Assembly: GCF_003056405.1 (NCBI RefSeq)
Contig: NZ_PYVZ01000006.1
Coordinates: 1 to 64,000 of the forward strand
Source of the DNA: Devosia indica
GTDB taxonomy: Bacteria; Pseudomonadota; Alphaproteobacteria; Rhizobiales; Devosiaceae
Direction of reading: 5' to 3'
Length of the DNA stretch: 64,000 nucleotides
Of the stretch, positions 31,652 to 41,743 are shown in pieces. Both the position numbers and the translations under genes were made by a program. Position 1 is the first letter of the stretch, and each line of letters starts with the position of its first letter. Below the pieces are notes generated by a model that saw nothing but the letters and a program-made list of their open reading frames with translations, was not told the DNA's origin and did not search any database.

Positions 31652-32121
31652 GCCTCGGCCCCGACGATCATCGCGGTGATCTCGGCTTCGGCAATCACTG
31701 TGCCGTTGACCTTGGCCTTGGCCTCGTAGCGTCCCACATTGCGGCGGCGGTGCATCTTGGTGATGTGGAATTCGATTGTATCGCCAGGTCCGGCAGGCTT
31801 GCGGAAGCGGGCATTGTCGACCCCGAGCATCAGAACGATGTTTTTCCGGCCACCGGTCGAGTCGTGCTTGATGACAATGGCGCCGGCTGTCTGGGCCATG
31901 CCTTCTATGATCAGGACGCCAGGAAAGATCGGGTTGTTCGGGAAGTGTCCGAGAAAGATCGGTTCGTTGAACGTGACGTTCTTCACCCCAATGGCCGATT
32001 CGTCGCCGTTAATCTCAACGATCTTGTCGATCATCAGGAAGGGATAGCGATGTGGCAGCGCCTCAAGAATTTCGGCGATGTTCATGGCATTGAGTTCGGT
32101 GACGGCGGTGGTTTCGTTCAT
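31648..32121 (-). CDS. fabZ: 3-hydroxyacyl-ACP dehydratase FabZ
   Basis: Dehydrates (3R)-hydroxyacyl-ACP in fatty acid synthesis, competing with LpxA for hydroxyacyl chains, which explains the joint operon. 157 residues of hot-dog fold; ALPHRYPFLMIDKI, catalytic H59 in FLGHFPNNPIFPGV and E73 in IIEGMAQTAG. Overlaps lpxD and lpxA by four bases at each end. Confidence 0.98.
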   Translation of the reverse strand: MNETTAVTELNAMNIAEILEALPHRYPFLMIDKIVEINGDESAIGVKNVTFNEPIFLGHFPNNPIFPGVLIIEGMAQTAGAIVIKHDSTGGRKNIVLMLGVDNARFRKPAGPGDTIEFHITKMHRRRNVGRYEAKAKVNGTVIAEAEITAMIVGAEA

Positions 32122-33146
32122 CCCCGCTTCTCCCCCTTCGACAGTTTCCGCACAACGGCGAGTTCTCGCCAGAAATCTCTTATATCCTGCGCTGGAGCGC
32201 CAGCAAGCTTGGACCCGGCGGGCCAGTCCTTGGTCACGGCCGCCCGGCCATGAATGACCGAGCCGGCGCCAATGCTGAGATGACCCGAGGTGCCAACCCC
32301 GCCGCCCATCAATACGCCATCCCCCACGATAGTGGAGCCGGACAGGCCGCTCATAGCTGCAATCAGACAGTTGCGGCCAATACGGCAGTTGTGACCGATC
32401 TGGACCAGATTATCGATCTTTGACCCTTCGCCCAAAACCGTGTCACCCAGTGCGCCCCGGTCGATGGTACTGTTCGCGCCAATCTCGACGCGGTCCTGAA
32501 TGACCACCCGACCCAGTTGCGGGATCTTGCGATTGGACTGGCCGAAATCGAGCCAGCCGAAGCCTTCCGTGCCGATGCGCACGCCGGAATGCAATACGAC
32601 TTCATTGCCCAGATGAGCGCAGTCGATGGTGCAATTGGGGGCAATGATGCAGTTTCTGCCAATGGTTACACCGGCGCCGATCACCGTGTTGGCGCCAATC
32701 ACAGTGCCTCGGCCGATTTCAACGCCGGCGCCCACCACAACATTGGTGCCAAGGGTGACATCGCGCTCGAACACGGGCGCACCAAGATCCTCTCGCCCGG
32801 CCGCGATGATTGATCGGGTGCTTGACGGATAGAGCGCGTCGAGAATATCGGCAAAGACGTTGTGGGGCTTGTCGATCACGACGGCGATGCAGCCCACGGG
32901 AACGGCGTCCTTGAGAGCGGGCGACACCAGAACGGCACCAGCAGTGGTGGCGCGCAGTTCCTCAATGTAGCTGGGCTGGGCCGCAAGGGCCAGTTCACCC
33001 GGCCCGGCCAATTCGAGTTCGGCGACCCCGGTAATTGTGAGCTCGGGATTCCCAAGGCCCGCCGCCAAGTCTGATTGACCAACCAGAGCAAGCAATGCGC
33101 CCAAGGTCTGCGGACCGGCGAAGCGATGGAAACGGGTATCGACCAT
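32118..33146 (-). CDS. lpxD: UDP-3-O-(3-hydroxyacyl)glucosamine N-acyltransferase
   Basis: Third step of lipid A synthesis. 342 residues: an N-terminal uridine-binding domain (about 1-100) then hexapeptide repeats. Landmarks are TIDRGALGDTVLGEGSKIDNLVQIGHNCRIG (with the catalytic His in QIGHNC) and the C-terminal helix with DFWRELAVVRKLSK. Starts 73 bases after bamA ends, beyond a terminator, so it likely has its own promoter or relies on read-through. Confidence 0.98.
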   Translation of the reverse strand: MVDTRFHRFAGPQTLGALLALVGQSDLAAGLGNPELTITGVAELELAGPGELALAAQPSYIEELRATTAGAVLVSPALKDAVPVGCIAVVIDKPHNVFADILDALYPSSTRSIIAAGREDLGAPVFERDVTLGTNVVVGAGVEIGRGTVIGANTVIGAGVTIGRNCIIAPNCTIDCAHLGNEVVLHSGVRIGTEGFGWLDFGQSNRKIPQLGRVVIQDRVEIGANSTIDRGALGDTVLGEGSKIDNLVQIGHNCRIGRNCLIAAMSGLSGSTIVGDGVLMGGGVGTSGHLSIGAGSVIHGRAAVTKDWPAGSKLAGAPAQDIRDFWRELAVVRKLSKGEKRG

Positions 33147-33156
33147 GATATCACTT

Positions 33157-33193
33157 AAACAGAAAGAGCCGCGGCGCTACCGCCCCGCGGCTC
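33157..33193 (-). terminator. Rho-independent terminator after bamA
   Basis: Stem GAGCCGCGG (33166-33174) / CCGCGGCTC (33185-33193). On the minus strand it is followed by TTTCTGTTT. Located 26 bases after the bamA stop, between bamA and lpxD, so part of the transcript should end here. Confidence 0.8.
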
Positions 33194-33218
33194 CAAAAAA
33201 CTATTCACGCCGGCCAGA

Positions 33219-35333
33219 CTAGAGCAAGGTCGAGATGGTGAACTGGAACATCTGCGTGCGGTCGTCGGTCGACTTGTTCAGGACATGAGCAAAGTCGCCG
33301 CGCAGCGGGCCGAACGGCGAATCCCAGATAAGGGATGCACCAACCGAAGTGCGCCATGGCTGGTCGTTGCTTGTGGCAACCGCACCACCGCCACCGATGA
33401 TGTCGCTGCTGTCACCAACCCAGGCAGCGTCTGCCCAGACCGCACCGCTCAGACCGTAGCTCTCCGGAAGGCCGGGGATCGGGAACTCGATTTCACCGGA
33501 GATACCGGCAAACATAGTGGCCCCGACATATTCGCCAGTCCCCAAGCGCGGGCCAAACCCACGGGGTTCAAAACCGCGAATGAGCTGCGAGCCAGGCGTA
33601 AAGGCCTCGACCGAATGAACGGCGCCGCCATTCATGCTATTGATGATGCCAGCCTGGCCGCGGATGCTGCCCACCACGCCGCTGTCCGGGATCAGCGGCA
33701 CAAAATAGCGTGCGCGCGCCTCGGAGCGCAACAGATTGTGGTCCCAGCCAATGTAGCGCTGGGTGAAGGTGGCATAGAGCCCTTCTGTCGGGTTCTGGAC
33801 ATCGTCCACACCGTTCCAGGTCAGCGTGTAGCCAATAAACGCCTTGTTGAACTCCTGACCATTCGCGACCAGCGTCGAATTTGGCGCATCTGTATCGTCA
33901 ACGACCATCCGCTCATAGCCACCGAAGAACTGCGCGTTCAAGGCGCTGGTCAGCGGCACACCCACCCGAAGCTGCCCACCGGTTGTCTGCGTCCCGTAGA
34001 AGCTGGTCGAGGTCTCGTCGTTGATGCGATGATAGGCATCCACGCCAGCAGAGATCTTGAGACCCATGAAGCGGGGCTCGGTGAACGAAAAGTCGAAGGT
34101 GCGGCCCGACTGCGAAGCACCAATGGCCGCCCGCAGATACTGGCCGCGGCCAAGGAAATTGCGCTCGGTCAGCGACAGCTCGCCCAGAATACCGTCGGTG
34201 GTGGAGTAACCGGCTGTGGCCCCGTACTCACCGGTGGACTGTTCTTCGACATTGATGTTGAGGACAATCTTGTCCGGCGAAGAGCCAGGCGCAGTCGAGA
34301 TATCGATCCTGGAAAAATAGCCAAGAGCGTCGATATTATTGCGACCGCGGATCACCATGGAGCGGTTGAACGGGTCGCCTTCAGCAAAATCGAGCTCACG
34401 ACGAATGACGAAGTCACGTGTCTTGATGTTACCCGTAATGTTGATGCGCTCGACATAGATGCGCGCACCTTCATCAACCAGATAGGTGACGTTGAAGGAA
34501 TTGGTGGCCGCGTCGCGATCCAGGCGCGCCCGGACGTCGGCAAAGGAGTAACCCTGGACTGTGGCCTCGTAGGCCATATCCTCGATGGACTTTTGCAGAT
34601 CAAGCGCCGAATAGGTCGCACCCTGCCCCGTGCGCACAGTGCTGCGCAGCACGTCTGTGTTCAGGCCGTCAATGCTGGTTTCGATACCAACATTGCCGAA
34701 CTCATACTTCTGACCTTCGTTGACGGTCACATTGATGAAGTAGGCATTGCGAGCGGCATCATATTCGGCAACCGAATTGACCTGCGCATCGGGGAAACCC
34801 CGATTGGCGTAGTATGCCCGGATCCGCTCACGGTCGACGGCCATTTTCTGCTCGTCATAGGTGTCGTCCCGGAGCAGCCAGCTCAGGATGCCCGACTCCT
34901 TGGTGAGCATGGCGCCCTTGAGATTGCCTGCGCCGATGGAGTTGTTGCCGGTAAAGTTGATCGCGGCGATCCCGGCGCGCTCACCTTCATTGATCTCGAA
35001 GATCACCCGCACCCGACCATCTGTGGTCTGCTCGGTCCGGGCCGTTACCGAAACGGAGTTGAACCCGTCACGATCATAGGCAAGGCGAATGCTCTCGATG
35101 TCAGCGTTGAGACGCTGCTGGCTGTAAATTCCCGAGGTCGAGATATCGACCATGGTCAGGAGCTGACTGTCAGGGAAGCGGCGATTGCCTTCGAACAGAA
35201 CGGAAGCAACCAGTTGCTCCTGTGCCTGTGCCGTCACGACGCCAAGGACAGGCACGCCAGCAACCATGGGGGCTGCCCCCAAAATGGCTATCGCCGAAAC
35301 CGCGCCACGCATCAACTTGGTGGGGTGAATCAT
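33219..35333 (-). CDS. bamA: Outer-membrane protein assembly factor BamA
   Basis: Omp85-type beta-barrel that inserts other barrels into the outer membrane. 704 residues. A signal peptide (about 1-38, ending VTAQAQE) is followed by POTRA domains that begin VLFEGNRRFPDSQLL and include VERINITGNIKTRDFVIRRELDFAEGDPFN, then the C-terminal 16-strand barrel with GFEPRGFGPR and the final Phe-containing strand FQFTISTLL. I chose the ATG at 35333 (MIHPTKLMRG) because it opens the signal peptide and has AGAAGG upstream; the longer frame to 35450 adds a non-signal segment. Rather shorter than E. coli BamA (810). Confidence 0.96.
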   Translation of the reverse strand: MIHPTKLMRGAVSAIAILGAAPMVAGVPVLGVVTAQAQEQLVASVLFEGNRRFPDSQLLTMVDISTSGIYSQQRLNADIESIRLAYDRDGFNSVSVTARTEQTTDGRVRVIFEINEGERAGIAAINFTGNNSIGAGNLKGAMLTKESGILSWLLRDDTYDEQKMAVDRERIRAYYANRGFPDAQVNSVAEYDAARNAYFINVTVNEGQKYEFGNVGIETSIDGLNTDVLRSTVRTGQGATYSALDLQKSIEDMAYEATVQGYSFADVRARLDRDAATNSFNVTYLVDEGARIYVERINITGNIKTRDFVIRRELDFAEGDPFNRSMVIRGRNNIDALGYFSRIDISTAPGSSPDKIVLNINVEEQSTGEYGATAGYSTTDGILGELSLTERNFLGRGQYLRAAIGASQSGRTFDFSFTEPRFMGLKISAGVDAYHRINDETSTSFYGTQTTGGQLRVGVPLTSALNAQFFGGYERMVVDDTDAPNSTLVANGQEFNKAFIGYTLTWNGVDDVQNPTEGLYATFTQRYIGWDHNLLRSEARARYFVPLIPDSGVVGSIRGQAGIINSMNGGAVHSVEAFTPGSQLIRGFEPRGFGPRLGTGEYVGATMFAGISGEIEFPIPGLPESYGLSGAVWADAAWVGDSSDIIGGGGAVATSNDQPWRTSVGASLIWDSPFGPLRGDFAHVLNKSTDDRTQMFQFTISTLL

Positions 35334-35516
35334 ATTGTTATTGCCTTCTGCGACCCGCTCGAAGAATCGCCATGCACAGCGCTCCCCCAAGCTAACTCCA
35401 TTGAAGTGTTTTACTGTTTTTTTAACCAGGAACAAGGCGTGACTGCTCACGCGGTTAGCAATTCATTGGCGACCTTGTATTCGTGCAACACCTTGCGAAC
35501 CAAGGTTAACAATGCG

Positions 35517-36653
35517 TTAGCGCAAAATACCGAAGTGGTCGAACACCGTGTCGTTGAACAGGGTAAACACCATGAGCGCAAGCACAAGGGCAAATCCGAA
35601 GCGGAAGCCGATTTCCTGTATGCGCATGCTGAGCGGGCGCCCGCGAGCTGCTTCGATAAAATAATACAGCAGGTGCCCGCCATCGAGCATAGGCACCGGC
35701 AGCAGGTTGAAGATCCCGATATTGAGCGAGAGCAGCGCCATCAGGTTGATCAGGGCCACAAAGCCCAACGTAGCAACTTCCCCTGAAACCTTGGCCACCT
35801 TGACCGGTCCGCCAAGCTGCTCGACATCCCCTCTGCCTACGAAGAAGTCGCCAAGGAAAGCCGCCGTGCGCTGCACGATGAACCGGATCTCCTCGAAGGT
35901 CATGCCCACGGCCTCGACAGGACCGGGGCGATAAAGTGTCACATCGGTCTCCTCGACATCTCGGGAGACCCCGATCCGGCCAATCCGCTGGTCATTGCCG
36001 AATCGGTCCTCGATTTCAACAGCTTCGGGGACCAGGGTAAGCGTTCGTTGCGCACCGCTGCGCACAAGGTCCACCACCACCGCGCGCTCTGGACTGGTGG
36101 CGACATAGCGCTGGAAATCCTCAAAGCCGCGAACGGCATAACCATCGACTGCCAAGATTTCATCGCCTGGCAGGAAGCCCGCTGCCTCGGCGACCGAGCC
36201 GGAGACGACTTCGCTGATGACAGGCGGGATCGTGTAGCGGCCATAGCCGAGCAAGAGAGCATAGAGAATCAAGAAGGTCAGCAGGACATTGGCAAGCGGG
36301 CCGGCGGCGACGATCGCAATGCGTTGCCAGACACTCTTGTTGACGAAGAGGCGCGGCGCCAGGGCCGGATCCACATTTGCGGCGGCCTCAAGGTCGGGCA
36401 CGCTGGCCGGATTCATGTCGCCGACAAAGCGGACATAGCCCCCCAATGGGATAGCTGAAATACGCCAGCGCGTGCCGTGCCGGTCGTTCCAGCCCACCAG
36501 CTCGCGCCCAAAGCCAACCGAGAAGGTGTGGATGGCCACCCCGTTCCAGCGCGCCACCAGATAATGGCCCATCTCATGGACGAAGACGATAACCGTCAGA
36601 ACGACGAGGAATGGAACGAGATAGGACAGCAGCCAGTAGGCGAAATCAAACAT
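35517..36653 (-). CDS. rseP: Site-2 membrane protease RseP
   Basis: Inner-membrane zinc protease that cuts anti-sigma factors inside the membrane. 378 residues: H26-E27-x-x-H30 in FVHEMGHYL in the first TM helix, one clear PDZ domain (about residues 125-210, VISEVVSGSVAEAAGFLPGDEILAVDG), and LLPVPMLDGGHLLYY with the third zinc ligand near the C-terminus. Situated between cdsA and bamA as in most proteobacteria; the dxr gene often found here is missing. Confidence 0.96.
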   Translation of the reverse strand: MFDFAYWLLSYLVPFLVVLTVIVFVHEMGHYLVARWNGVAIHTFSVGFGRELVGWNDRHGTRWRISAIPLGGYVRFVGDMNPASVPDLEAAANVDPALAPRLFVNKSVWQRIAIVAAGPLANVLLTFLILYALLLGYGRYTIPPVISEVVSGSVAEAAGFLPGDEILAVDGYAVRGFEDFQRYVATSPERAVVVDLVRSGAQRTLTLVPEAVEIEDRFGNDQRIGRIGVSRDVEETDVTLYRPGPVEAVGMTFEEIRFIVQRTAAFLGDFFVGRGDVEQLGGPVKVAKVSGEVATLGFVALINLMALLSLNIGIFNLLPVPMLDGGHLLYYFIEAARGRPLSMRIQEIGFRFGFALVLALMVFTLFNDTVFDHFGILR

Positions 36654-36694
36654 TGGGTTCCAATACTCTCACAGTTCGGCACGGGCTGGCGCTA

Positions 36695-37555
36695 CTACCA
36701 GTGGAGCAATCCCGTCGCTATCGCCCCGAACCCGGCATGGGTTGCGCCCACTATTACGACCAGAAACACGCCGAATGTGAGACTGTCCAGGCGATCCATC
36801 AGCCCGCCATGTCCGGGAATGATGTCGCCGCTGTCCTTGATGCGGAAGAACCGCTTGATCGCACTCTCGGCCAGATCACCGGCCTGAGCGAGTACGCTGA
36901 TCGTCGCAGAGAGCAGGATGCCAATCCAGATCGGTGAGTCGGTCAGCCACAGCCAGACCAGCAGCCCCGCACCAGTACCAAGAGCGAGCCCACCCAAGGC
37001 GCCCGACCAGGTCTTGGATGGCGAAATGTCGGGAGCGAGCTTTTCACCGCCAATCTGGCGGCCTGCAAAAAAGGCTGCAGAATCGGTCATCCAGACCACG
37101 GTACCAAGATAAAGTCCGGCCCAAATTCCTGCCGTCCCGGTGCCGCGCATGGCCATGAGAGAGGTTATCAGCGCACCGAACAGCATCAGCCCGACAATCC
37201 GCCAGACCATGTGCTCGCGCTCCATGGTGAATGTCAGGCCACACGCCAGGGCAATCGCCCCTGTTGGCCCCCAGAGTCCGACAAGTGGGTATAGGAGGCC
37301 GGACAGCGCCACGAGCCCGATCAGCACCATGCCCTGTTGGGTCAGCGGCGCACGGGTCACCATGGTCTCCCATTCGCGGTAGGCAAGGGCATAGACCCCA
37401 CCTACAACCGCAGCAAAGAGATAGCTGCCAACGACAAGCGCCGTCGCGGTCAGCGCAATCAAAACAGCGGCAGAAGCGAGTCGCGGCCCTACATCGGCCC
37501 AGGACCGCCGGGCTGGGACCGGCTGATCAGTATTCGGATCCCCCTGCCCGCTCAA
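36695..37555 (-). CDS. cdsA: Phosphatidate cytidylyltransferase
   Basis: Makes CDP-diacylglycerol from phosphatidic acid and CTP, in the inner membrane. 286 residues with about eight TM helices and the signature region KDSGDIIPGHGGLMDRLDS near the C-terminus; SPSKTWSGALGG is also typical. The start is a TTG at 37555 that overlaps the uppS stop (TTGA); no ATG upstream of the first TM helix exists. Translationally coupled to uppS. Confidence 0.96.
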   Translation of the reverse strand: MSGQGDPNTDQPVPARRSWADVGPRLASAAVLIALTATALVVGSYLFAAVVGGVYALAYREWETMVTRAPLTQQGMVLIGLVALSGLLYPLVGLWGPTGAIALACGLTFTMEREHMVWRIVGLMLFGALITSLMAMRGTGTAGIWAGLYLGTVVWMTDSAAFFAGRQIGGEKLAPDISPSKTWSGALGGLALGTGAGLLVWLWLTDSPIWIGILLSATISVLAQAGDLAESAIKRFFRIKDSGDIIPGHGGLMDRLDSLTFGVFLVVIVGATHAGFGAIATGLLHW

Positions 37556-38313
37556 CGCGCGTCCGTCCCAATACCGCCAAAGCGCCGGTCACGCTGAGTG
37601 AACATTTCAAGCACCCGAACAAAGCTGGCTTCGTCAAAATCGGGCCAGTGTTCATCAACAAACACGAACTCCGCATAGGCCGCCTGCCAGAGCAGGAAAT
37701 TGGAGAGGCGCTGTTCGCCACTGGTCCGGATGATAACGTCCGGATCTGGCAGACCAGCGGTGTAGAGCGCGTCGCCAAGCCGTTGCTCGTTGATGTCGTC
37801 AGGGCTTAAACGCCCCGCAGCCACTTCACCTGCCAGGTGACGGGCCGCAGCGACAATCTCGGCCTTGCTGCCATAGTTGAACGCGACCACCAGGGTCAGT
37901 CCCGTATTGGCCTGCGTCTTGGCCTCGACATCGTCGATCAGCTTGACGAGGCTCGGTTCCAGCCCAGCACGCGAACCGATGATACGAACGCGCACATTGT
38001 TGCGTATCAGCCGCTGCAAATCTGATGCAACAAAGCGCCGCAACAGGTTGAAAATGAAGGACACTTCATCAGAAGGTCTGGACCAGTTCTCCGACGAGAA
38101 ACTAAATACCGTCAGGCAGGGCACGCCATAGGCGATGCAGTGTTCGACTAAACCGCGAAGGGATTTGACACCTTCTACATGACCTTCGGTCCGCCGCTTG
38201 CCGCGTTGCCTGGCCCAGCGGCCATTGCCATCCATTATGACGCCGATGTGGCGCGGGATTTTCAACCCCGCACCTGGCTCAACTTTCATGCTGGCGGCCG
38301 GTTCCCCTGCCAT
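37552..38313 (-). CDS. uppS: Isoprenyl (undecaprenyl diphosphate) synthase
   Basis: cis-Prenyltransferase making the C55 lipid carrier for cell-wall and LPS sugars. 253 residues with HIGVIMDGNGRWARQRG, FSFSSENWSRP and the C-terminal DPDVIIRTSGEQRLSNFLLWQ. ATG at 38313 has GGGAGGGC at good distance; a TTG one codon earlier is possible. Confidence 0.97.
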   Translation of the reverse strand: MAGEPAASMKVEPGAGLKIPRHIGVIMDGNGRWARQRGKRRTEGHVEGVKSLRGLVEHCIAYGVPCLTVFSFSSENWSRPSDEVSFIFNLLRRFVASDLQRLIRNNVRVRIIGSRAGLEPSLVKLIDDVEAKTQANTGLTLVVAFNYGSKAEIVAAARHLAGEVAAGRLSPDDINEQRLGDALYTAGLPDPDVIIRTSGEQRLSNFLLWQAAYAEFVFVDEHWPDFDEASFVRVLEMFTQRDRRFGGIGTDAR

Positions 38314-38346
38314 CAACGCCCTCCCGGCGCGAGATCATGTGATCCT

Positions 38347-38907
38347 CTAGACCTGCATGATCTCCTGTTCCTTGGTCGCCACGATGGCATCGATCTCAGC
38401 GACGGAGTCATCGGTGGCCTTTTGAACCAGATCGGACTGCTTCTTGGCGTCGTCCTGGCTCATGTCGCCGTCTTTCTCCGCCTTTTTCAAGGCATCCATG
38501 CCGTCGCGTCGAATATGGCGCACGGCGACGCGCGCCTGCTCGGCATAGGTGTGGGCAACCTTGGCAAGCTCCTTGCGGCGCTGTTCATTCAGCTCGGGCA
38601 ATGGCACGCGGATGATCTGCCCTTCACCCATCGGGTTCAAACCCAAGCCGCTGTCACGAATGGCCTTCTCGACAGCATTGGCGTTGGACCGGTCCCAGAC
38701 CTGCACAGAGAGCATCCGGGGTTCGGGTACGGTCACTGTCGCTACCTGATTGAGCGGCATGCGCGAGCCATAGACTTCCACCGTTACGGGATCGAGGAGA
38801 CTGGCGCTGGCGCGCCCGGTCCTCAGGCCACCCAACTCATCCTTGAGAGACGCGACGGACTTCTGCATACGCGTCTTGAGGTCGTTGAGATCGTAGCTCG
38901 AGGCCAT
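38347..38907 (-). CDS. frr: Ribosome recycling factor
   Basis: Splits post-termination ribosomes together with EF-G. 186 residues, the usual length, with [21 protein letters not shown] and the helical [21 protein letters not shown] region. ATG at 38907 is chosen for its GGAAGGA site; the longer frame to 38985 adds 26 unrelated residues. Confidence 0.98.
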   Translation of the reverse strand: MASSYDLNDLKTRMQKSVASLKDELGGLRTGRASASLLDPVTVEVYGSRMPLNQVATVTVPEPRMLSVQVWDRSNANAVEKAIRDSGLGLNPMGEGQIIRVPLPELNEQRRKELAKVAHTYAEQARVAVRHIRRDGMDALKKAEKDGDMSQDDAKKQSDLVQKATDDSVAEIDAIVATKEQEIMQV

Positions 38908-39018
38908 TGCTGTTTCCTTCCAGTCCATTGCCGGCCCGGGTCTTGTGCCCGTTCTCTGGCGTTCATCGGGTTCATCAACACCCATAGTGCGGGGCCGACG
39001 GCACCTGCAAGCAGGTGT

Positions 39019-39738
39019 CTAGAGCGGATTGCCCACGCGCGTAGACAGGCCCTTGCCCTCCAATACACCAGCAAGGCCTGCCTTGTCGTCCAATGCATAT
39101 ACGATTATCGGCATGGCGTTGTCGCGGGCAAGTGCGAATGCAGCGGTATCCATCACCTTCAGGTTTTGATGGATCACGTCGTCATAGCTAATCTGTGTGT
39201 AGCGGGTTGCGGTCGGGTCTTTCATCGGGTCGGCCGAATAGACCCCGTCGACCTTGGTCCCCTTGAGCACCATGTCGCATTCAAGCTCGATGGCACGCAG
39301 GGTCGCTGCGGTATCGGTTGTGAAGAACGGATTCCCCGTTCCGCCGCCCAGGACAACGACAAAGCCTTCTTCGAGCGCCAGCTTGGCGTCGCGCGCGGTA
39401 AAAGTATCTGCAACAGAAGGCATGGTTGCTGCACTGAACGGCTTGGATTTGACGCCGTGGCGGGTGATGGCATTGCTCAGGGCCAAGGCGTTGATCATGG
39501 TGCCCAGCATGCCCATCAGGTCGGCGGTCACGCGGTCGGTGCCATCAGCCGCACCGGCCATGCCTCGGAAAATATTGCCCCCGCCCACCACAATGGCAAC
39601 CTCAACGCCGGTGCGTGCCACGTCAGCAATCTGGCCGGCAATGCGCTGCAGGTATGGCGGTTCAATGCCAAAGGAATTGTCTCCCGCCAGCGCTTCACCC
39701 GATACCTTGAGCAAGATGCGCTTATGTGCGGATGGCAT
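39019..39738 (-). CDS. pyrH: Uridylate (UMP) kinase
   Basis: Phosphorylates UMP to UDP; hexameric amino-acid-kinase fold. 239 residues, with RILLKVSGEALAG, VVGGGNIFRG, GMLGTMINALAL and GGGTGNPFFTTDTAATLRA. Start ATG at 39738 gives MPSAHKR; the longer in-frame start lacks support. Feeds UTP to pyrG in the same window. Confidence 0.98.
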   Translation of the reverse strand: MPSAHKRILLKVSGEALAGDNSFGIEPPYLQRIAGQIADVARTGVEVAIVVGGGNIFRGMAGAADGTDRVTADLMGMLGTMINALALSNAITRHGVKSKPFSAATMPSVADTFTARDAKLALEEGFVVVLGGGTGNPFFTTDTAATLRAIELECDMVLKGTKVDGVYSADPMKDPTATRYTQISYDDVIHQNLKVMDTAAFALARDNAMPIIVYALDDKAGLAGVLEGKGLSTRVGNPL

Positions 39739-39896
39739 TGGTGGGGACCCCTTGATCTTTGATGAGCGGGCCACCGATTCCGGCGGACCCGGCAAACCCT
39801 ATGGCAAATTGCCCGGCAAATGAAGCCAAGGCTGCATGCTGAAGTAATTTGAAGTGGAATAGCTCAATCCAGAAAAGCGGCCTATCCGGAGAGCGT

Positions 39897-39922
39897 GGGA
39901 ACGGGCGAAATCGCCCATTCCC
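39897..39922 (-). other. Hairpin between tsf and pyrH
   Basis: GGGAACGGGCGA / TCGCCCATTCCC pair at 11 of 12 positions with a 2-base loop. It lies about 16 bases after the tsf stop. There is no T-run on the minus strand, so it may be an RNA-processing or stability structure, or a partial terminator that lowers pyrH expression relative to rpsB-tsf. Confidence 0.55.
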
Positions 39923-39937
39923 CCAAATTGGTCTGGC

Positions 39938-40864
39938 TTATTTGGTGCCAGCAGTAGCCGCGACTTCTGCGGCAAAGTCGCTTTCGACCTTCTCGATACC
40001 TTCGCCCAAAGCATAGCGCACGAACTTGGTGAGCTTGATCGGGGCGCCAGCGTCCTTCTCGGCGTTCTTGATCGCGTCGCCAACCTTGGTTTCACCGTCG
40101 ATGACAAAAACTTGGCTGAGCAAGGTCACTTCTTCGAAGTACTTGCGCATGCGGCCTTCAACCATCTTTTCGGCGATGTCAGCAGGCTTGCCACTTTCCT
40201 TGACCTGCTCAAGGATGATGGCGCGCTCACGGGCGACAACTTCCTGATCCAGCTCGTCGGGCGAGATGGCCTGAGGCTGGGCAGCCGCGATGTGCATGGC
40301 AAGCTGCTTGCCAAGAGCCGACAGAGACGCCTTATCGCCGGTCGATTCGAGGGCAACCAGAATACCGATCTTGCCCATTCCGGGCTTAACAGCATTGTGG
40401 ACGTAGCTTTCGACCACACCGTCGGTGACCGAAACGGTCTCGGTGCGGCGCAGGTTCATGTTCTCGCCGATCTTGGCGATGGCTTCGGTCAGTTCAGCGG
40501 AAACCGAGTGGCCGGTGCCGGGGAACGGCATTTCACCGAGCTTGACGACATCGCCATCAGCATCGAGCGCCAGCTTGGAGACAGCTTCGACGATGTTCTG
40601 GAACTGCTCGTTGCGGGCAACGAAGTCGGTTTCAGAGTTGACTTCAACGGCAGCGGCCTTGGTGCCGGCAGTGATGACGCCGACCAGACCTTCAGCAGCG
40701 ACGCGGTCGGCCTTCTTGGCGGCCTTTGCCAGGCCACGGGTGCGCAGCCAGTCAATTGCTGCGTCCATATCGCCATTGGTTTCAGCCAGGGCCTTCTTGC
40801 AGTCCATCATCCCGACACCTGTCGAGTCGCGGAGCTGCTTGACCATTGCAGCAGTGATTTCCAT
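39938..40864 (-). CDS. tsf: Elongation factor Ts
   Basis: Nucleotide-exchange factor for EF-Tu. 308 residues; N-terminal UBA-like module ([20 protein letters not shown]), the core with [10 protein letters not shown], and a coiled-coil region. The ATG at 40864 has AGAGGTGA. Second gene of the rpsB-tsf pair. Confidence 0.98.
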   Translation of the reverse strand: MEITAAMVKQLRDSTGVGMMDCKKALAETNGDMDAAIDWLRTRGLAKAAKKADRVAAEGLVGVITAGTKAAAVEVNSETDFVARNEQFQNIVEAVSKLALDADGDVVKLGEMPFPGTGHSVSAELTEAIAKIGENMNLRRTETVSVTDGVVESYVHNAVKPGMGKIGILVALESTGDKASLSALGKQLAMHIAAAQPQAISPDELDQEVVARERAIILEQVKESGKPADIAEKMVEGRMRKYFEEVTLLSQVFVIDGETKVGDAIKNAEKDAGAPIKLTKFVRYALGEGIEKVESDFAAEVAATAGTK

Positions 40865-40933
40865 GGGTTCACCTCTTGGCGGCCCCTCGCGGGGCGGCTT
40901 ATTCGAGTGGGTACTTGCCCGGAATCGGGCGGA

Positions 40934-40958
40934 GCGTGCCTCCCACAGGAAGGCACGC
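40934..40958 (-). other. Intercistronic hairpin between rpsB and tsf
   Basis: GCGTGCCT (40934-40941) and AGGCACGC (40951-40958) form a perfect 8-bp stem 12 bases after the rpsB stop. No T-run follows. rpsB-tsf spacers commonly hold such attenuating or stabilising stems; function here is inferred. Confidence 0.55.
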
Positions 40959-40969
40959 CTGCACGAAGA

Positions 40970-41743
40970 TTAGTTGACGGTTGCGTCGCCTTCGGCCGGC
41001 AGGTCCTCGGCGGGCGCCTCGGCAGCCGAGCCCAGATCGGCGCCGAGCGCGCTCGAAGAGCGGCCGATGCCGTCGATGGCAGCACGCGAGATCAGCGAGA
41101 CATAGAGCTCAAGAGCGCGGCTGGCGTCGTCATTGCCGGGGATGGCGTAGTCAACGATATCGGGATCGCAATTGGTGTCGACGATGGCGACGACCGGGAT
41201 GCCCAGGCGACGGGCTTCCTTGATTGCGTTCTCTTCCTTGTTGGTGTCGATCACGAACAAGAGGTTTGGCAGGTTGCCCATGTCCTTGATGCCGCCCAGG
41301 TCGCGCTCAAGACGCTCCTGCTCGCGGGACATCATCAGGCGTTCCTTCTTGGTGCGCAGGGCCAGGTCGGCCTCGCTCATCGACTCGAGCTCGCGCAGGC
41401 GGGCGATCGAGTTGGAGATGGTCTGCCAGTTGGTCAGCGTACCGCCGAGCCAACGGGAGTTGACGTAGTACTGGGCCGACTGCTTGGCCGCGTCAGCCAC
41501 CAGCGGGGCGGCCTGGCGCTTTGTGCCGACGAAGAGAACGCGGCCGCCATCAGCCACGGTGTCGGATACGAGCTGCAGGGCGCGGCTGAGGGCCGGCACG
41601 GTCTGGCTCAGATCGAGAATGTGAATGTCGTTGCGAACGCCGAAAATGTAGCGTTCCATCTTCGGGTTCCAGCGATGCTTCTGGTGGCCGAAGTGCACGC
41701 CAGCTTCGAGAAGCTGACGCATGGAGAATTCTGGCAGTGCCAT
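40970..41743 (-). CDS. rpsB: 30S ribosomal protein S2
   Basis: Component of the small ribosomal subunit. 257 residues, starting [21 protein letters not shown] with [24 protein letters not shown] and [14 protein letters not shown] in family order, and an acidic Ala-rich tail. The ATG at 41743 has AAAGGAG; the longer frame back to 41959 runs through the promoter and leader. Confidence 0.98.
   Translation of the reverse strand: MALPEFSMRQLLEAGVHFGHQKHRWNPKMERYIFGVRNDIHILDLSQTVPALSRALQLVSDTVADGGRVLFVGTKRQAAPLVADAAKQSAQYYVNSRWLGGTLTNWQTISNSIARLRELESMSEADLALRTKKERLMMSREQERLERDLGGIKDMGNLPNLLFVIDTNKEENAIKEARRLGIPVVAIVDTNCDPDIVDYAIPGNDDASRALELYVSLISRAAIDGIGRSSSALGADLGSAAEAPAEDLPAEGDATVN

Noticed and set aside
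33285-35786. Very long plus-strand open frame opposite bamA and rseP (over 800 codons)
   Set aside because: It lies fully antisense to two clear genes in high-GC DNA, where third-position bias opens long frames; it has no ribosome binding site and no family resemblance.
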